Origin: Oreohelix idahoensis
Lineage: Eukaryota > Mollusca > Gastropoda > Stylommatophora > Oreohelicidae
Direction of reading: 5' to 3'
NCBI GenBank assembly: GCA_024509875.1
Contig: JAMPIV010012235.1
Span: 310,001-374,000 of the forward strand
Length of the DNA: 64,000 nt
Shown here: positions 35,168 through 47,476 of the stretch, one piece after another
Layout of the letters: each line of letters starts with the position of its first letter
How positions within the stretch are numbered: position 1 is the first letter of the stretch
Translations under genes and position numbers: made by a program
The notes under the pieces: model-generated
Told to the model about the DNA's origin: nothing
Seen by the model: the letters and a program-made list of their open reading frames with translations, nothing else
Databases searched by the model: none

Positions 35168-36955
35168 AAAATCGAGGACGTCTTCCAAGAGAAAAATCAC
35201 ACGCTAGTTGTTTGGGTAGACTCGGGAAAAGCATTTGACACGGTGTGGTAAGAGGGGCTGAAAGTCAAGCTGCAAAGAAGTGAAATGTGTGGGAGAATGT
35301 AAAAATGGATCAGCCACTACCTTGAAAGTAGAATTGCCACAGTGCAACTACAAGGGCAGACCAGTAGGAAGATGATATCGGAGCAGGGTATTCCCCAAGT
35401 GGGAAAAAAAGGGGGGGGGGCGCTGTCGCCCACGTTATTCCTTGCGTAAATAAATGAATATTCCAAGAAGAACCCAAAATGCCGCCTTTGCAGATGACCC
35501 AGCCCTGTGGGTCTCTGGAGAATATATCACTATGGCAAGCATTCGGATGCAGCAAGCCCTTACATCATTGGAGGAGTGGGCCAAAGCATGGCTAGTGAAG
35601 GTAAATGAAGGGAAAACATCATACACAGTGTTTTCTCTCTCAAACAAACTACAACGCTCCAAATAGTGCTAAATGGGACAAATCTACATCTGGACCCAAA
35701 CTATTTAGGCATTAGCTTTGATCGTCGCTTGACATGGAAAACCCAGATTGAAAGAAACGGGACAAGAGCAAAGCAGAGAATGGCAATGATGAACAAACTT
35801 GCTGGCATGGGCTGGGGAGCGGACGAGAGAATAGTAAATAAGCTATACACTGGGCGAGTGAGACGAGTCTTAGAATATGGCATTGCAGAATGGTCAACAG
35901 CAGCTAAGTAAAACGTTGATAAAATAAACAGAACTCAGAACCAAGCAATGAGAATCATAACGGGGACATGAAGTCAATATCCACTGAAGAGTTGGAAAAT
36001 ATTACATACCTCCAGCGAATGGAGGATAGAGAAGATAGCAGAGCCCAGCAACAAGATGAGAAATTCAGGAGGCAGACAGACCACCCAATAATAAATGAGA
36101 ATAAATGAGAGAATAAATGAAATGAGAATGGGAAGACTGAAGCGAAGCAACTTTGTTGAAACAGTCAAAACAAAGTTGTGAGCAGACCCCATCAATGCAA
36201 TATTAACAGCTAAGCCCATCACACTGCACACAACCTACCAGTTTGGAAACAACAGCGCTTCCTTGAAATGATAGAAAACATTCCAGGTATTGAAAGAAAG
36301 AACAGCCAAAATGAAACAGAAAGAAGAGTCCTAGCCACAAAATATATAGAGAAACATTGCCCAAGAAACACTTGGATCCATGCATACACAGATGGATGAG
36401 CAATAAATGCAACAGAAGATGTGGCTGGAAGTCTTTCTGAGCTTAACCAACGGCCACACACACAAAATGTCAGTCGCAACAGGAAAATTCTCGAGTAACT
36501 TCAGAGCGAGGCAGAGACCTTAAAACTGCAGCAGAAGTGCTAATGGCAGAAGAAAGCTGAGAGAGACAAGTAGCTATCTTCTCAGATGCGCCGTCAGTGA
36601 CTGCAACGCTGAAGAATCAAAATAATGTCGACCTGGATGACCTAAGAGTAACACTTCACAAACTGTGTTAGCAATTCAAAAGAGCTGTGATACAGTGGAT
36701 CCCTTCTCACTGCACCATCCCCGTAAATGAAGAGGCTGACAGATTGGCAAAGGAAGGGGGAAAGCTGCCTTAATTTGACACAAGCATAACTTATGAGGAG
36801 GCCAAGAGTTTTATCAAGCCTAGATACAGGAGCAAGTGGGAAATAGAACATCCAGGCCACACACAAAAAATGATGCTTATTTCCAGCTAAGCAGAAGTGA
36901 ACAAGTGGTAATCTTCAGACTTCGCACAGGTCACAACAGATTAATAACGGCGGAT
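35168..36955 (+). pseudogene. I/jockey-type LINE (LINE-D), RT palm, RNase H; 3' part, broken
   Basis: This continues the reading order that stops at 27552. It carries VVWVDSGKAFDTVW (RT first aspartate), then EQGIPQV, then an AFADDPALW version of the catalytic ADD box near 35489, then NYLGISFDRRLTWKTQIE. An RNase H domain follows: WIHAYTDG near 36375, VAIFSDAPSV near 36570, and WIPSHCTIPVNEEADRLAKE near 36700. The end reads EQVVIFRLRTGHNRLIT, after which the homology is cut at about 36955, so the zinc-knuckle tail is missing. Stops and frameshifts are numerous. It is inactive but clearly of the RNase H-bearing LINE group. Confidence 0.88.
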
Positions 36956-37389
36956 GTTTGATTTTTAGACATAATTTCTTGTGTTTTCCAAATTTGCATT
37001 TCCGTTGAGCATGAACAAGTATCTGATATCTATCAATAGACAATGACGGGAGTTCGTTACACTTGTAGTAACTCGATCGATTTAGTCGCTCAAGTCTATA
37101 CTCCTTTAAATAATGGTTCGGAGGCAGTAATAGAAAACTGTATTTTAAATTTTGTGTTCGCTGTTTTTTTTAAAATACGTACCAATAAAAGAGGAGGCCA
37201 AGAACATTTTCAAAACATGCTGTGATAAAACAGCTGTTAATTAATTAGTCTTATTTCAGCACACTGGCTTTTTTCCCTTCTCCCTTTGCCAATTTTGACG
37301 CGTTGCTCAATAGCTTCCTAATAAACGCATCGAGATAAACGATCACAGGAGGATTAGTATTGTCATGAAGACATGCAGCATAAAAACCA
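36956..37389. other. Spacer, no gene seen
   Basis: No recognisable motif. A 60-codon frame at 37043-37225 is probably chance. Confidence 0.45.
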
Positions 37390-37737
37390 CAACATATGTC
37401 ACTGCCATGTTTTGGCGGTACATTAGTAAGAGATAAGCAAGGAAATCTCATCACGACAGCAGAGAGACAGGAAACAAGATGGGTAGAGCACTTCAGAGAA
37501 ACTCTGAACAAGGAACCACCAGAGACACAATTGAATGTTCCTGAGGCTGAAAACGATCTAGATGTAAATACAGACATTCCACGAAAAGAAGAAATCATCA
37601 CAGCAATCAAAGGGTTAAAGAACGGAAAAGCTCCTGGCCATGATAACTTAAATGCAGAGCTATTTAAGACAGACCCTGAGCTAGCAGCATAACTATTAGA
37701 ACCACTATTTGCACAAGTCTGGAAAACGGGGACAACT
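37390..37737 (+). pseudogene. RTE-like LINE (LINE-A), 5' piece of the RT region
   Basis: It encodes GGTLVRDKQGNLITTAERQE, WVEHFRETLNKEP, then EEIITAIKGLKNGKAPGHDN and LNAELFKTDPELAA before a stop and LLEPLFAQVWKTGT. This is the linker and early RT of RTE-type LINEs. It is 5'-truncated and interrupted at 37737 by the solo LTR. The protein resumes at 42800, but some tens of RT residues expected between the pieces are missing. Confidence 0.85.
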
Positions 37738-39154
37738 AGTGGGTTTGATGGTATTATATGATGGTGATAGTACTACGTGTGATGCATGAGGTCAGCTGTG
37801 AAGGCTCCTGAGATAATATGTAACTGTGAATTGTCAGAAGGCCCTTCTCGCTACCACTACGACCTCACACTTATCTTTTTTTTTTTTCTAATGAATGTGG
37901 CTACGTTAAATGTCTAGGGTAATGATATGTAATGTGGTGTGATAGTTTATAGACACACACACAGATATTTAAGAAGTCTAATAATATTAACAAATGTTAT
38001 AATACACTGAACTAACTCAAGTGTGTAAAAATTTTGATAGAAATTTTCTTACATTTATTTCGTTCTGGACCAAGTTTTATTTTGACCAGAACTTATGAAA
38101 GATTTAGAAATTTTGAAAGAAATGCATGGAATATTACATAATAAATGCAAGGGTGTACATATGTATGTTACTAGACTATTTAGTTTTATTAATGTTTATA
38201 GCAGTCATCTAATTGGGAGGATAGTTAATGGTTGTGCTGTTGGGGTGGCCTCATCACTCCCGATCTATAGTGACTACACATTGTCCAGTAATGGCAGGAA
38301 TTTTATGGGATTGTTAGTAACTAAATGGAGTTGGTGAATTTCCAGCAGACCAGAGGCTCACTCAACTTTGAATAGGTAGCTCTGGTGCTGAGATCTGGTG
38401 GCCCCACCTCTCCGTGCTTGGGGGCAATATAAGACTTATGGTAGCCCCACCTCTCCGTGCTTGGGGGCAATAAGAAAATGCTCTGACACAACGTTACTGC
38501 ACGGATCCACTCGTGTAAAATCACCAACTCATTCGACACCGCTTGGGTGCCAACTGAAACTCACAGCTCAGATTATGAATAAAGAACACAGAAATGCTAG
38601 CAAAACTCAGCTGAGCTGCTGGCTATAGTATGGCGTCCCTGAACTTATTTCAATTTATTTCATTTGGAAATCACCACACTTGAAATTTACTGTGTCTATC
38701 ACTGGACAACTATTGAGGAATGGCCCCAAATGCGCGTCTGAGCGCCGATAATATGATTGTCTGTGGCCAATCACTGCCTTGTGTTTTTCAATTCAAATTT
38801 CCTACACTAAAGTCATTTCAGTCATGCTTCAGTCAAGTATGGATTTTTATCTGTTAGTCTGTCCGTCTCTACTTGCGTTTTCACAAAAACGTACTTGGTT
38901 TTTGAACCAACCTATTCATCCCCTCTACAATTTTTGTCTGTAAAGTTATTTTTAGCCACAGCTCCCACCAATTCCCCTTCTCTTTCATTCTAACTAGATT
39001 TGGACACTTGAGTCTTCAAGGTCGCGATTTTTGTGCAAATAGTGACATGTTTGATTCAATGCAGTCTTTCGCTGATGTGAACAACAGTCTTTTGTCATTG
39101 TCTTCATTATTATCTATCCGTCTGTATAAATAAAAGCATATTATTTCACTGCTC

Positions 39155-42100
39155 AGAATGGGCCAAACTCCGCCAATGCCGGTCCCAAGCCCGGATGAAA
39201 AAGGAGGAGGGCGGCCTGCATGGAGGCCGTAAGGAGGCAGCCCCTCCACCATGCAAAGGCACAACAGGCCAATCACCTGTTTGCTTTAAATCATGATTAC
39301 GCGAACTACAAGAGAGAAAACCGGACTGATTCTAAAGGCGACGAACTGGAACGGACTACGGACTACGACTTATGGAACTTGGAATACAAGAAGTATAAAT
39401 GGGAAGGAAGAGGAGCTGGTGGAAGAGATGAGGAAAGCAAAACTAGAAATCCTGGCTATAACGGAAACGAAGAAAAAAAGGACAAGGAGTCATGGATCTC
39501 GATGGCAACACGTTGCTCTACAGTGGTGTACCCATATCTGAAAGAGCTAAAGGGGGGCGTGGGTTGCATTGTGGCCCAAAATCAAAAAGATAGTATCAAG
39601 GGATGGAACTTTGTCTCGGAGCGCATTATGGTTGTAAAACTAAAAGAAGGAGAAACCATAGTCAACCTGGTCATAGTGTATGGGCCAAATGAGGATGAGA
39701 GAGCAGAGGTCAAGGAGGAATTCTTCGAGCTGCTTCAAAGGACAGTGGATGACTGCCTAGATGAAGTTATTATGCTCGGAGATTTTAATGCCAGAGTTGG
39801 AAATGACCATGCTAGATGGGGTGGAGTTATCGGAAGATATGGAGAAGATACTCTCAATGACAATGGAAAGCGACTCCTTAGATTCTGCAGTGAGCAGAAT
39901 CTGATCATTACAAACACAAAGTTCCCCCATAAGCGCATACATGCATACACTAGATGTGAACCAACCAAGAATGAGAAGTCAGTGATCGACTATGCCATTG
40001 TTCGGAGAAGCTCATTCAGATATGTCCGAGATGCAAGAGTCTGGAGGGGGCCAGAGATTGGAAGTGATCACTACCTGCTAACAATCAAACGAACAACTGA
40101 AAGAGTTGCTCAGCCTAGGAACCGCCCAACATCACGCAAGAAACCAAGTAAACGAGCAGGAGAAATGAGCATTAGGACCTACAAGCTTAGAGAGCCAGAA
40201 ATTAAGACCAGATATCAGGGGCTTATTGCTACAGCAGTGAGCAACACAGAAGAACGACCTGATGACTTGGAAACCCTCTGGAATAAATTCAAGGATATCA
40301 TAAAGACAGCTGCTGCAGAAGCATGCGGTGAAGTCCGACTTGGGAACCAGAGAAAGAGGACACCTTGGTGGACAGAGGAAGTCAAAGAGAAAATAAGAGA
40401 GAAGAAAATGGCATGGAAACAATACTTGGGAGCTAAAAACACAACAGGACAAATGGAAAAATATAGAGAATATGTGACACTCAGAACAGAAGCAAAGAAC
40501 AAAGTGCTAGCAGCAAAACAGAAGTCCTGGGAAGAATTTGGAGAAAAGCTAGAAAAAGATGCACAAGAAAACCAGAAATTGTTCTATAAGACCCTAAAGA
40601 ACATGAGGAAAGAAAAACAATGCCCTCTCAAATTTATAAAGGACAAGCAAGGCAAATTGCTTACTGCCCCGAAGGAAGTAATGGAAAGATGGAAAGAATA
40701 TTTCTCAGAACTCCTGTATGGTGAGCATGATGAAGCATCAGAAATAATAAACACTAGCACAGAAGAGAAAACCAATGATGGTGAAGATGACATAAAGATG
40801 GAAGAACTGAGGGCAGCACTGGAGAAAATCAAGATGGGCAAAGCAGCAGGGCATGATGGTATAACACCAGAAATGGTTAAGTACATGGGAGCATCAGGCG
40901 ACCTATTACTCTTAAAGGTCCTACAGGCAGCATGGTACAACAAGACCATACCAAAGGATTGGGAGATTGCCATCATAACACCAATTTTCAAAAAGGGTGA
41001 CAATCGACAATGTGGAAACCATAGAGGCATATCCCTTCTCAGTGTCCCTGGTAAAATCTACTCTAGAATCCTAGAGCAGAGACTCCGACGCCTAGCTGAG
41101 CCACAATTGGATGAGGTCCAGTGCGGATTCCGAGCAAACCGAAGTACTCAAGACCTAATCTTCACACTCAGACAGCTGAGTGAAAAGGCCCTTGAGTATA
41201 AGAGTGAGATCCATCTTTGTTTCATAGATCTGGAAAAGGCGTTTGACAGGGTCCCTTGGAGCAAACTTTGGGACTGTTTGGCAAGGAAGAATATTCCAGC
41301 ACCTCTGATTCATGCTATACAGAGCTTCTACAAGTCTTGCAGAAATTATGTGAGGACAGCAAACCATAAGTCAGAAGAGTTCAGGACCACCACTGGTGTA
41401 AGACAAGGTGATATCCTATCACCTTACCTCTTCATACTCCTTATGGACGATGTCATCAAGGCATGTAAGGAGAGAACAAGAAAGTATTCAGTAGGGTACT
41501 GGAAGATGAGACAGGTCTATATTTCGGAGATGGCATTTGCTGATGATGTTGCCCTGATTGCTAAATCAGAGGCACATCTCCAATCCAACCTGCAAGTCTG
41601 GAAGGAAGAGCTGGAGAAGAGAGGGATGGTCATAAGCAGCTCTAAAACAAAATCCATGGTGATATCACGAGAAGAAAGAAAACATCAGATTAAGTTGGGA
41701 GAACATGTCCTGGAGCAGGTCGACCACTTTAAATATCTCGGAGCTATTATAGACCGAAAGGGAGGCATCAAAGAAGAGTTGGCCACTCGAAAAGCAGCGG
41801 CTGGGAGACTTTTTCAGGCCATAAATCGTGGATTCCTCAGCAAGAAAGAGGTTGGCAAGAAAACGAAGATGGCTGTATACCGCTCCACCTATGTCCCAGT
41901 CTTGACATATGGATGCGAGTCGTGGGCAATGACTACAACCCACAAAAGCCAGATCCAAACCTCAGAAATGAGGTATCTGAGGAAAGTGGTTGAAGTAACA
42001 AGAAGAGACATGGTCCGCAACCAGACGATCCGTCAAGGCCTAAAATCCCATCCGCTGCAGACCCAAATAGAACAGTCCCAACTAAGATGGTTTGGCCATG

Positions 42101-42352
42101 TCTGCAGAATGGGTGAAGATCGGCTACCACGACAAGCATGGGAAACAAAGAGCCAGGGATCCAGACCTCCAGGACGACCCAGAGTCCGCTGGGAGGACAA
42201 CATTAGACAATCTTTGAAGGACCGAGGACTAGAATGGAACCAGGTCAGGAAGAAGACAGCTGATAGAATGGTCTGGCGCTCTCTCTTCCAAACCTCTACA
42301 CCTCACGGTAGAAGGGGAACGACTAAGTAAGTAAGTAAGTAAGAATGGGCCA
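39155..42352 (+). mobile_element. Near-full-length RTE-type LINE (LINE-B) with 11-bp target duplication
   Basis: The element at 39166-42341 (3176 bp) is bracketed by agaatgggcca at 39155-39165 and 42342-42352. The relative at 20065 gives an unoccupied version of the site (agatgggcta). It has a leader of about 127 nt, one long coding region, and a 3' tail of TAAG tetranucleotides. Size, single ORF, lack of RNase H and a short tandem-repeat tail fit the RTE group. The perfect duplication and nearly open frame mean it is young. Confidence 0.93.
39293..42330 (+). CDS. LINE-B endonuclease/reverse transcriptase, with two homopolymer frameshifts near the N-terminus
   Basis: The protein is expected to start at ATG 39293: this frame carries the endonuclease N-terminus YGTWNTRSINGKEEELVEEM and LEILAITETKKK. 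It then needs a one-base slip in the A7 run (39473-39479) and another in the G6 run (39552-39557) to join the long frame that is open to 42330. Numbering the long frame from its in-frame ATG at 39220: GDFNARVG with D188, and SDHYLL with S282-D283-H284, which are endonuclease signatures; then RT with AAGHDGITPEM, CFIDLEKAFDRVPW, TTGVRQGDILSPY and FADD at 773-776; then the RWFGHVCRM and PGRPRVRWED C-terminal motifs. It nicks the target and primes reverse transcription there. Codons 39220-39290 lie in the leader and are probably not used. Confidence 0.9.
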
Positions 42353-42799
42353 TCCGGCCAGCTAATTTTTATATTCCTAACATTAATATTAAGAAAAAGT
42401 TACTTTTTAAATTTTGTAATATTTCAAGCATCTGCGTTGTAATGCTTTTGCCGCTGAATTCAAATAAAGGGCTTGGTATCGCATAAGCGTCCCTTTCCGT
42501 ACCTCGTGTCAATTTGGGGACGTGAATTTTTCCTTTCCCCCCCCCCCCAATTGCGTCTCCTTAGCCTTGCTAGTCTCACGCAATTTTTCAGTCATATTTT
42601 TTTCCTTTTGATCCGCCGTTCTCATCCCGTTCAAATGGTAACCGTTTTGACTTCCCGTCTAGCAAGTCAATTTTTATGGAGGGTGATGACCCGCGGTCAG
42701 GGCGATCATGTACTATCAGCAGCCTACGCATTTTGTTTTTATCCTTACATGTTATCTTTGGAGGTATTTTAACGTTGTATCTCTGTTAATTTTACGACA

Positions 42800-44010
42800 A
42801 ACCAGCAGGATTTAGAAAGAACAGAAGATGTGTAGATCATATATTCACTCTCAGGAACATTATAGAGCAGTGCTCACAATGGCAAAGACAGCTGTACATT
42901 AATTTCGTTGATTTTGAAAAGGCTTTTGACAGTATACATAGGGACAGTTTATGGAAAATACTGAGGGCTTATGGAATTCCAAGCTGCATAGTGTCAATCA
43001 TAAAAAGCCTCTAAGCCAACTTTACGTGTAGTGTTGGGCAGAGCAACCTAACCTTTGAGGTGAAGACAGGAGTACGACAGGGATGCCCCTTATCAACCAC
43101 TCTATTTTTAACAGTCATAGATTGGGTCATGTGCCAGACAACAGAGGGCAGTCCAAGAGGAATAAGATGGACTACATTTTCTACATTGGAAGATCTGGAA
43201 TATGCAGATGACATTGCACTACTAGCACATTCACGTCAACACATCCAGGAAAAAACGGATAGACTTAATAAGTTTAGCCAGCAGGTAGGCTTGAACATCA
43301 ATTTAAAGAAGTCAGAGGTCATGACGCTCAATGTGATCAACCCTGAGCCCATATCAGTAAGCAATCAGCAACTGGTGCAGACAGACACCTTCACATACCT
43401 AGGATGCATAGTAACACCAGACGGCGGGGCAGGCAAAGACATCAACATCAGAATGAACAAGGCAATAACAGCCTTTTTTAGCCTAAACAACATCTGGAAG
43501 TCCTCTCAATACAGCACAAGCACAAAATTAAGATTATATCAGAGCTGTGTGCTTTCTGTGCTTCTCTATGGTGCGGAATGCTGGAGAGTTACAGAGAAGG
43601 AAATGTCGAAATTGTCCTCTTTTCACACAACATGCCAAAGAAAAATTCACCGAATCTTTTGGCCGAATACCATCACCAACCAAGATCTGCTTACTCAGAG
43701 CAAGCAAGAGGACATGCACACGGCATCATAGCTGGCAGACGCTGAAGCTGGGTTGGCCATGTCCTCAGAAGAGACCCCGATGCCATCACAAGAACAGCTA
43801 TGCTTTGGACCCCTGAAGGAAAAACGAAAGAGAGGCCGACCAAAAACAACTTGGCGGAGGACTGTGGAGGCTGAGATGCAAAGAATGAACCAGAGTTGGG
43901 GCACTGTACGAAGGATGGCCGCCGACCGAGCAAAGTGGAATCAATTTGCTGTTGCCCTACAAGACGCCACTAGGCGTGATGGCCACTGACTGCTTTGACG
44001 GTCGGCGGCT
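42800..44010 (+). pseudogene. RTE-like LINE (LINE-A), RT palm to C-terminus
   Basis: It resumes LINE-A after the solo LTR with PAGFRKNRRCVDHIFTLRNI, FVDFEKAFDSIHRDSLWKIL, then FEVKTGVRQGCPLSTTLFLT, and YADDIALLAHSRQHIQEKTD near 43200 (catalytic YADD). Then come TFTYLGCIVTPDGGAG and VLLYGAECWRVTEKEM. After a stop and a frame change, the C-terminal KRKRGRPKTTWRRTVEAEMQ lies at 43820-43880. Two or more disabling changes leave it inactive. The RT core 43060-43731 is still open for 223 codons, so decay is moderate. Confidence 0.9.
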
Positions 44011-44301
44011 AAGGATCAAAGAAGAAAATGTTTTGGCGGAGACTTACTCGTATACATATACATATAGTTTCCTTTTGAATGTCGTGCCTGAATTCTAGAG
44101 TACGTCAAGAGTTAACATTTGGACTTGAGAGTATTGTAGCTTTCTTCTTTCTTTCCACCTCCCCCTTACTCTGGCTATCCGTTCTTCCATCTCTCTGTTT
44201 ATCTACCTGTCTGCCTATCTATCCATACATGTATCCGTCCATTAATCTGAATGTGTGTCTACCTATCCATACGTCTCCATCCATACAAACATTTGTCCCC
44301 C

Positions 44302-44341
<40 letters not shown>

Positions 44342-45544
44342 ATGTCCGTCTTTTTACTTGGCTGCCTATCTATCTGCCTGCCTGCCTGTCTGCCTATCTA
44401 TCTATCTGCCAGCCCATCTGTCCATATAGGAATCTAACAATTAATTTTCTATCCGTCTATCTATCCATAAAAACATCCATCCGTCTATCGGTCTATAAAT
44501 CTCCTACCAAGACCATATCACAGAACAAAAAAAAGGACTGAAGATAAGCCACTTGTCTGTAATGTGCAGAAGTATAGCAACAAAAGAATGCGACTTACAC
44601 GCCCTGAAAAACACAAGTATTCAATATGTCTGCCTGGAGATTCAAATATTTTCATCAGTTTTTTTTCTTTTTTCCCGCAGAGGAACAGACAGGATGAATA
44701 TAATACACACATGCACAAATATAAATATATACACACGGCCCATACGATGCCCCGGTATACAACGAATCGATAATCCATAAAACGCCCCCTTTTTTTAAAT
44801 ACCAAGAAGTTACGTTTAAAAGCAGTCTTAGACAATGACCGAAAGTTCGTGATATGGCATGCAGATCACAAGTGACACGATCTCTAGGGGTAAATTAGAA
44901 AGTTCCCTTTTGTGATTATTATTAGACGTCTGACAATTTCATTCAGAATTTTGTCCAGGCGAGCTGCTGCAAGTGATTTCAAAGCATCAAGGCGTCTATC
45001 CTGTTGAAACCAAACACAAATTAACAGCAAATTAAAAATCAAAATAAACTTGGGAATGGCAGCTTGTTGACGTTTTCACTAACACAGAAATGGCGTTAAG
45101 TCTGTGCACGCGGCAATAGCTATTGACAACGACATGAATACGAACAGGAAAACAAAGAAAATGATAGTTGTGTTAATGAAGATAATGGCGGTGATAGAAA
45201 GAAACAGTGATGACTGAGGAAGAAGAACATAAGAAAGGAAAGCATACTTATAAGAAAAAAAATCATTAAATCAATGGCTATGTTTTATAAATTATTGAAA
45301 CTCCTGTTCCATTATGCCCAAGTTCAGACTGATCTGCCCAAAATGGAATCTCCCTTTCCCAGTATAATCAGGATTTAAAAGTTCTATAATCTCACTTCAG
45401 GTTGTGCCGAAACTTTAAGCGGTCGATATACAATGGATTCTTCTGTCATACACATATTGCATAATGCAAGCCAGAAAAAACGGGCAAAATTGTATTTGCC
45501 TATGTAACAAAAATTTGCACAAGCTCACACATGCGCGCACACGC
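44011..45544. other. Spacer with CTAT/CCAT microsatellite and poly-C tract
   Basis: Degenerate tetranucleotide repeats (ctatctgcctatctatccat type) run from about 44190 to 44500 and are split by about 48 bases of nearly pure C (44294-44341). The open frames across it encode only repeats. The rest, 44560-45544, shows no gene or repeat that I recognise. Confidence 0.7.
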
Positions 45545-46920
45545 GTTGATATTTAGTTGGATATAATATATGTTGATAAAGTACACCAGAACACTCCTAG
45601 GCGGGAAGACAGGCGTCTATCATCATCAGTTGACAAGATCCCTATGGTGTTGCCTGCCCCACTGTAGTGTATGGAATGTCAACTTGACCTACGCAGTGTT
45701 GTGTAGACATGGATGGAGTGTATAATGTGCGAATGATGATAAGGGTTCGTGTTGTTGACAAATGTTCTCTTCTCACACTCATGTATGACCGGAAGTCATC
45801 GACACCAACGACTGTGTACCTTTTCTAAAGTTTAATTGGACGTACACACTCGACAGCACAGATAGTGACAAATCACAGGTTGCCATAATACATCATAGTA
45901 CAGTGGACAAATGGTCTTGCAATGTTACATGGGCACTCATGTAGAATAATGGTATAATGGACTGTCAATAGCCAAGCACTCAGTATCGCCCATACATATA
46001 TCATCTGACGTCACTGACTGAGCACGTCAGCTTGTAAACAATATTTCAGATGACTTCTAAACCTAATCTCGTTTAGCAACGATTCTTCAACATAATGTTC
46101 AGCACATATTTTTCCATATAATAATATTGAACCGCTAACAATGGGTTCTCATGTGTAGCAGTGATCTCTGGACTGATCAAGCGATAATACGGGCATCCCT
46201 TTTCTCTTCTTGAAAGTCCTACATGTTTTGGTTCCAAGATGGCTCCACTCGTGAACTGTCACTCACGTTTGAATACAGATAATGAATCTGTTCTAAAGTT
46301 AGTCATTCATACAACATTTCGTTGCTCTGTAGATTTGGTCATGAACAATAGACTGCATTCTACAGAATATAGTGCTGCTAGGAATCGAAGTCGTTTTTCA
46401 TCGAGTCAAATATATTCTCTTAAACATTCAAATCGTAATTATCGACAATGGTGGCTTCGATCGAGAGTTCATAAGAGTATCTTTGATTACCTTGGTAGAG
46501 GGAATATGAAACTGCCATTCCTTGGCAAGATGAATAAACACTGGGGTAAAGCATACACGATAGGTCTAGACGACTATCACTTTCCCCAAAACCACTGAGA
46601 TCACTTTTTCAAGGCATCAAGCCGACATAGCAAAACACACACATTCCCTATCAGGACGAAGCCAAATCACACCACTCAAGCCACACATCCGCCGAATAGC
46701 CTTTGACCTCTCTAGAGACAACAGAACATATAGTTCGACTTAGATATGTAAAGATATACAGATATAAGACAGACTTGTCCTACTCAGACAAACAATACAC
46801 ATAAATTCAGGCCATAGATATTCTGAAGCAAGAACAATCTATTATTACCCAAACAACGAATAAATCGCAGTAAAATGTATTTATCCGCGGAGTTCAAGGG
46901 AAGTAACTCAATAATGACTT
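45545..46920 (-). repeat. 3' LTR of retrotransposon 2 (left copy)
   Basis: 1376 bp, apparently identical to 52701-54076. Boundaries are set where the two copies stop matching: they begin gttgatattt and end aataatgactt on the plus strand. A 119-codon open frame antisense to the element (46239-46598) starts MAPLVNCHSRLNTDN and is present unchanged in both LTRs. No motif was recognised in it. Confidence 0.9.
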
Positions 46921-47476
46921 TCCCTTAAGCACTAAAAAATTACCTATGTATAATATTGTAAGATATCAAAGACTGCACGTAACAGTCTTACCACACCTCC
47001 CGGGAAAAAAAAAAAAATGGAACATTTTTTTTTTTTTTTGAAATACATCTAGGAGCAACGTACAATAGGCTCACAACGCATGAATAATGCGCAGATGAAA
47101 ATATCAGGAATACCTATAACGCCTAATATGAGGCTAAGTCGACTTATGGAGCGACTGGTGAGAATGTGTCTCATAAACTGAGAGAAATTATTTCTCTACA
47201 AGTATATTTTTCCAGGAAGGTGTCATCAAAGTATAATACAATTCTGGCAATTACACAATGCCTAAAAAATTCATATCATCACTACGTATTAGATATCTTA
47301 AATTTATGATTTATGAAGAAGTAAAAATCATCAAAGCACAGCGGTGAATAAACATACATGAACCGCTATGTAGTGATACAATCATTATATTATTAAATTA
47401 CAAATGTGTATCTATCATGATATAGAAAAGGAACTACTATAGAACTAGACATATCAAGAAGTCTAAGCCCTAATAG
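46921..47476 (-). other. 3' non-coding region of retrotransposon 2, with A13/T15 snapback
   Basis: 556 bp lie between the Pol stop and the 3' LTR. At 47005-47039 about 13 A, the spacer tggaaca and about 15 T form a perfect potential hairpin. No protein is encoded here. Confidence 0.7.

Larger units (their letters stand above)
37738..42799. mobile_element. Solo LTR (relative of 18218-20572), itself interrupted by LINE-B
   Basis: The left arm at 37738-39165 and right arm at 42342-42799 align in order with the solo LTR at 18218-20572. Shared blocks are agtgg...tttgatggtatt, gaggtcag with gaaggctcctgagataa, gtctaataatatta, and gctgaattcaaataaa. It ends TTACGACA at 42799. The first TGT is replaced by act, and no target duplication is seen. 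Neighbouring LINE-A sequence is missing too, so a small deletion probably removed the left boundary. Without LINE-B it is about 1.9 kb, shorter than its relative. Confidence 0.78.

Noticed and set aside
39220..39292. Upstream start of the LINE-B frame at 39220
   Set aside because: This part matches the non-coding leader shared with the short derivative at 59969; the endonuclease N-terminus is in the frame starting at 39293.
44079..44541. Proline-rich frames
   Set aside because: They cross a poly-C tract and CTAT repeats; low complexity only.
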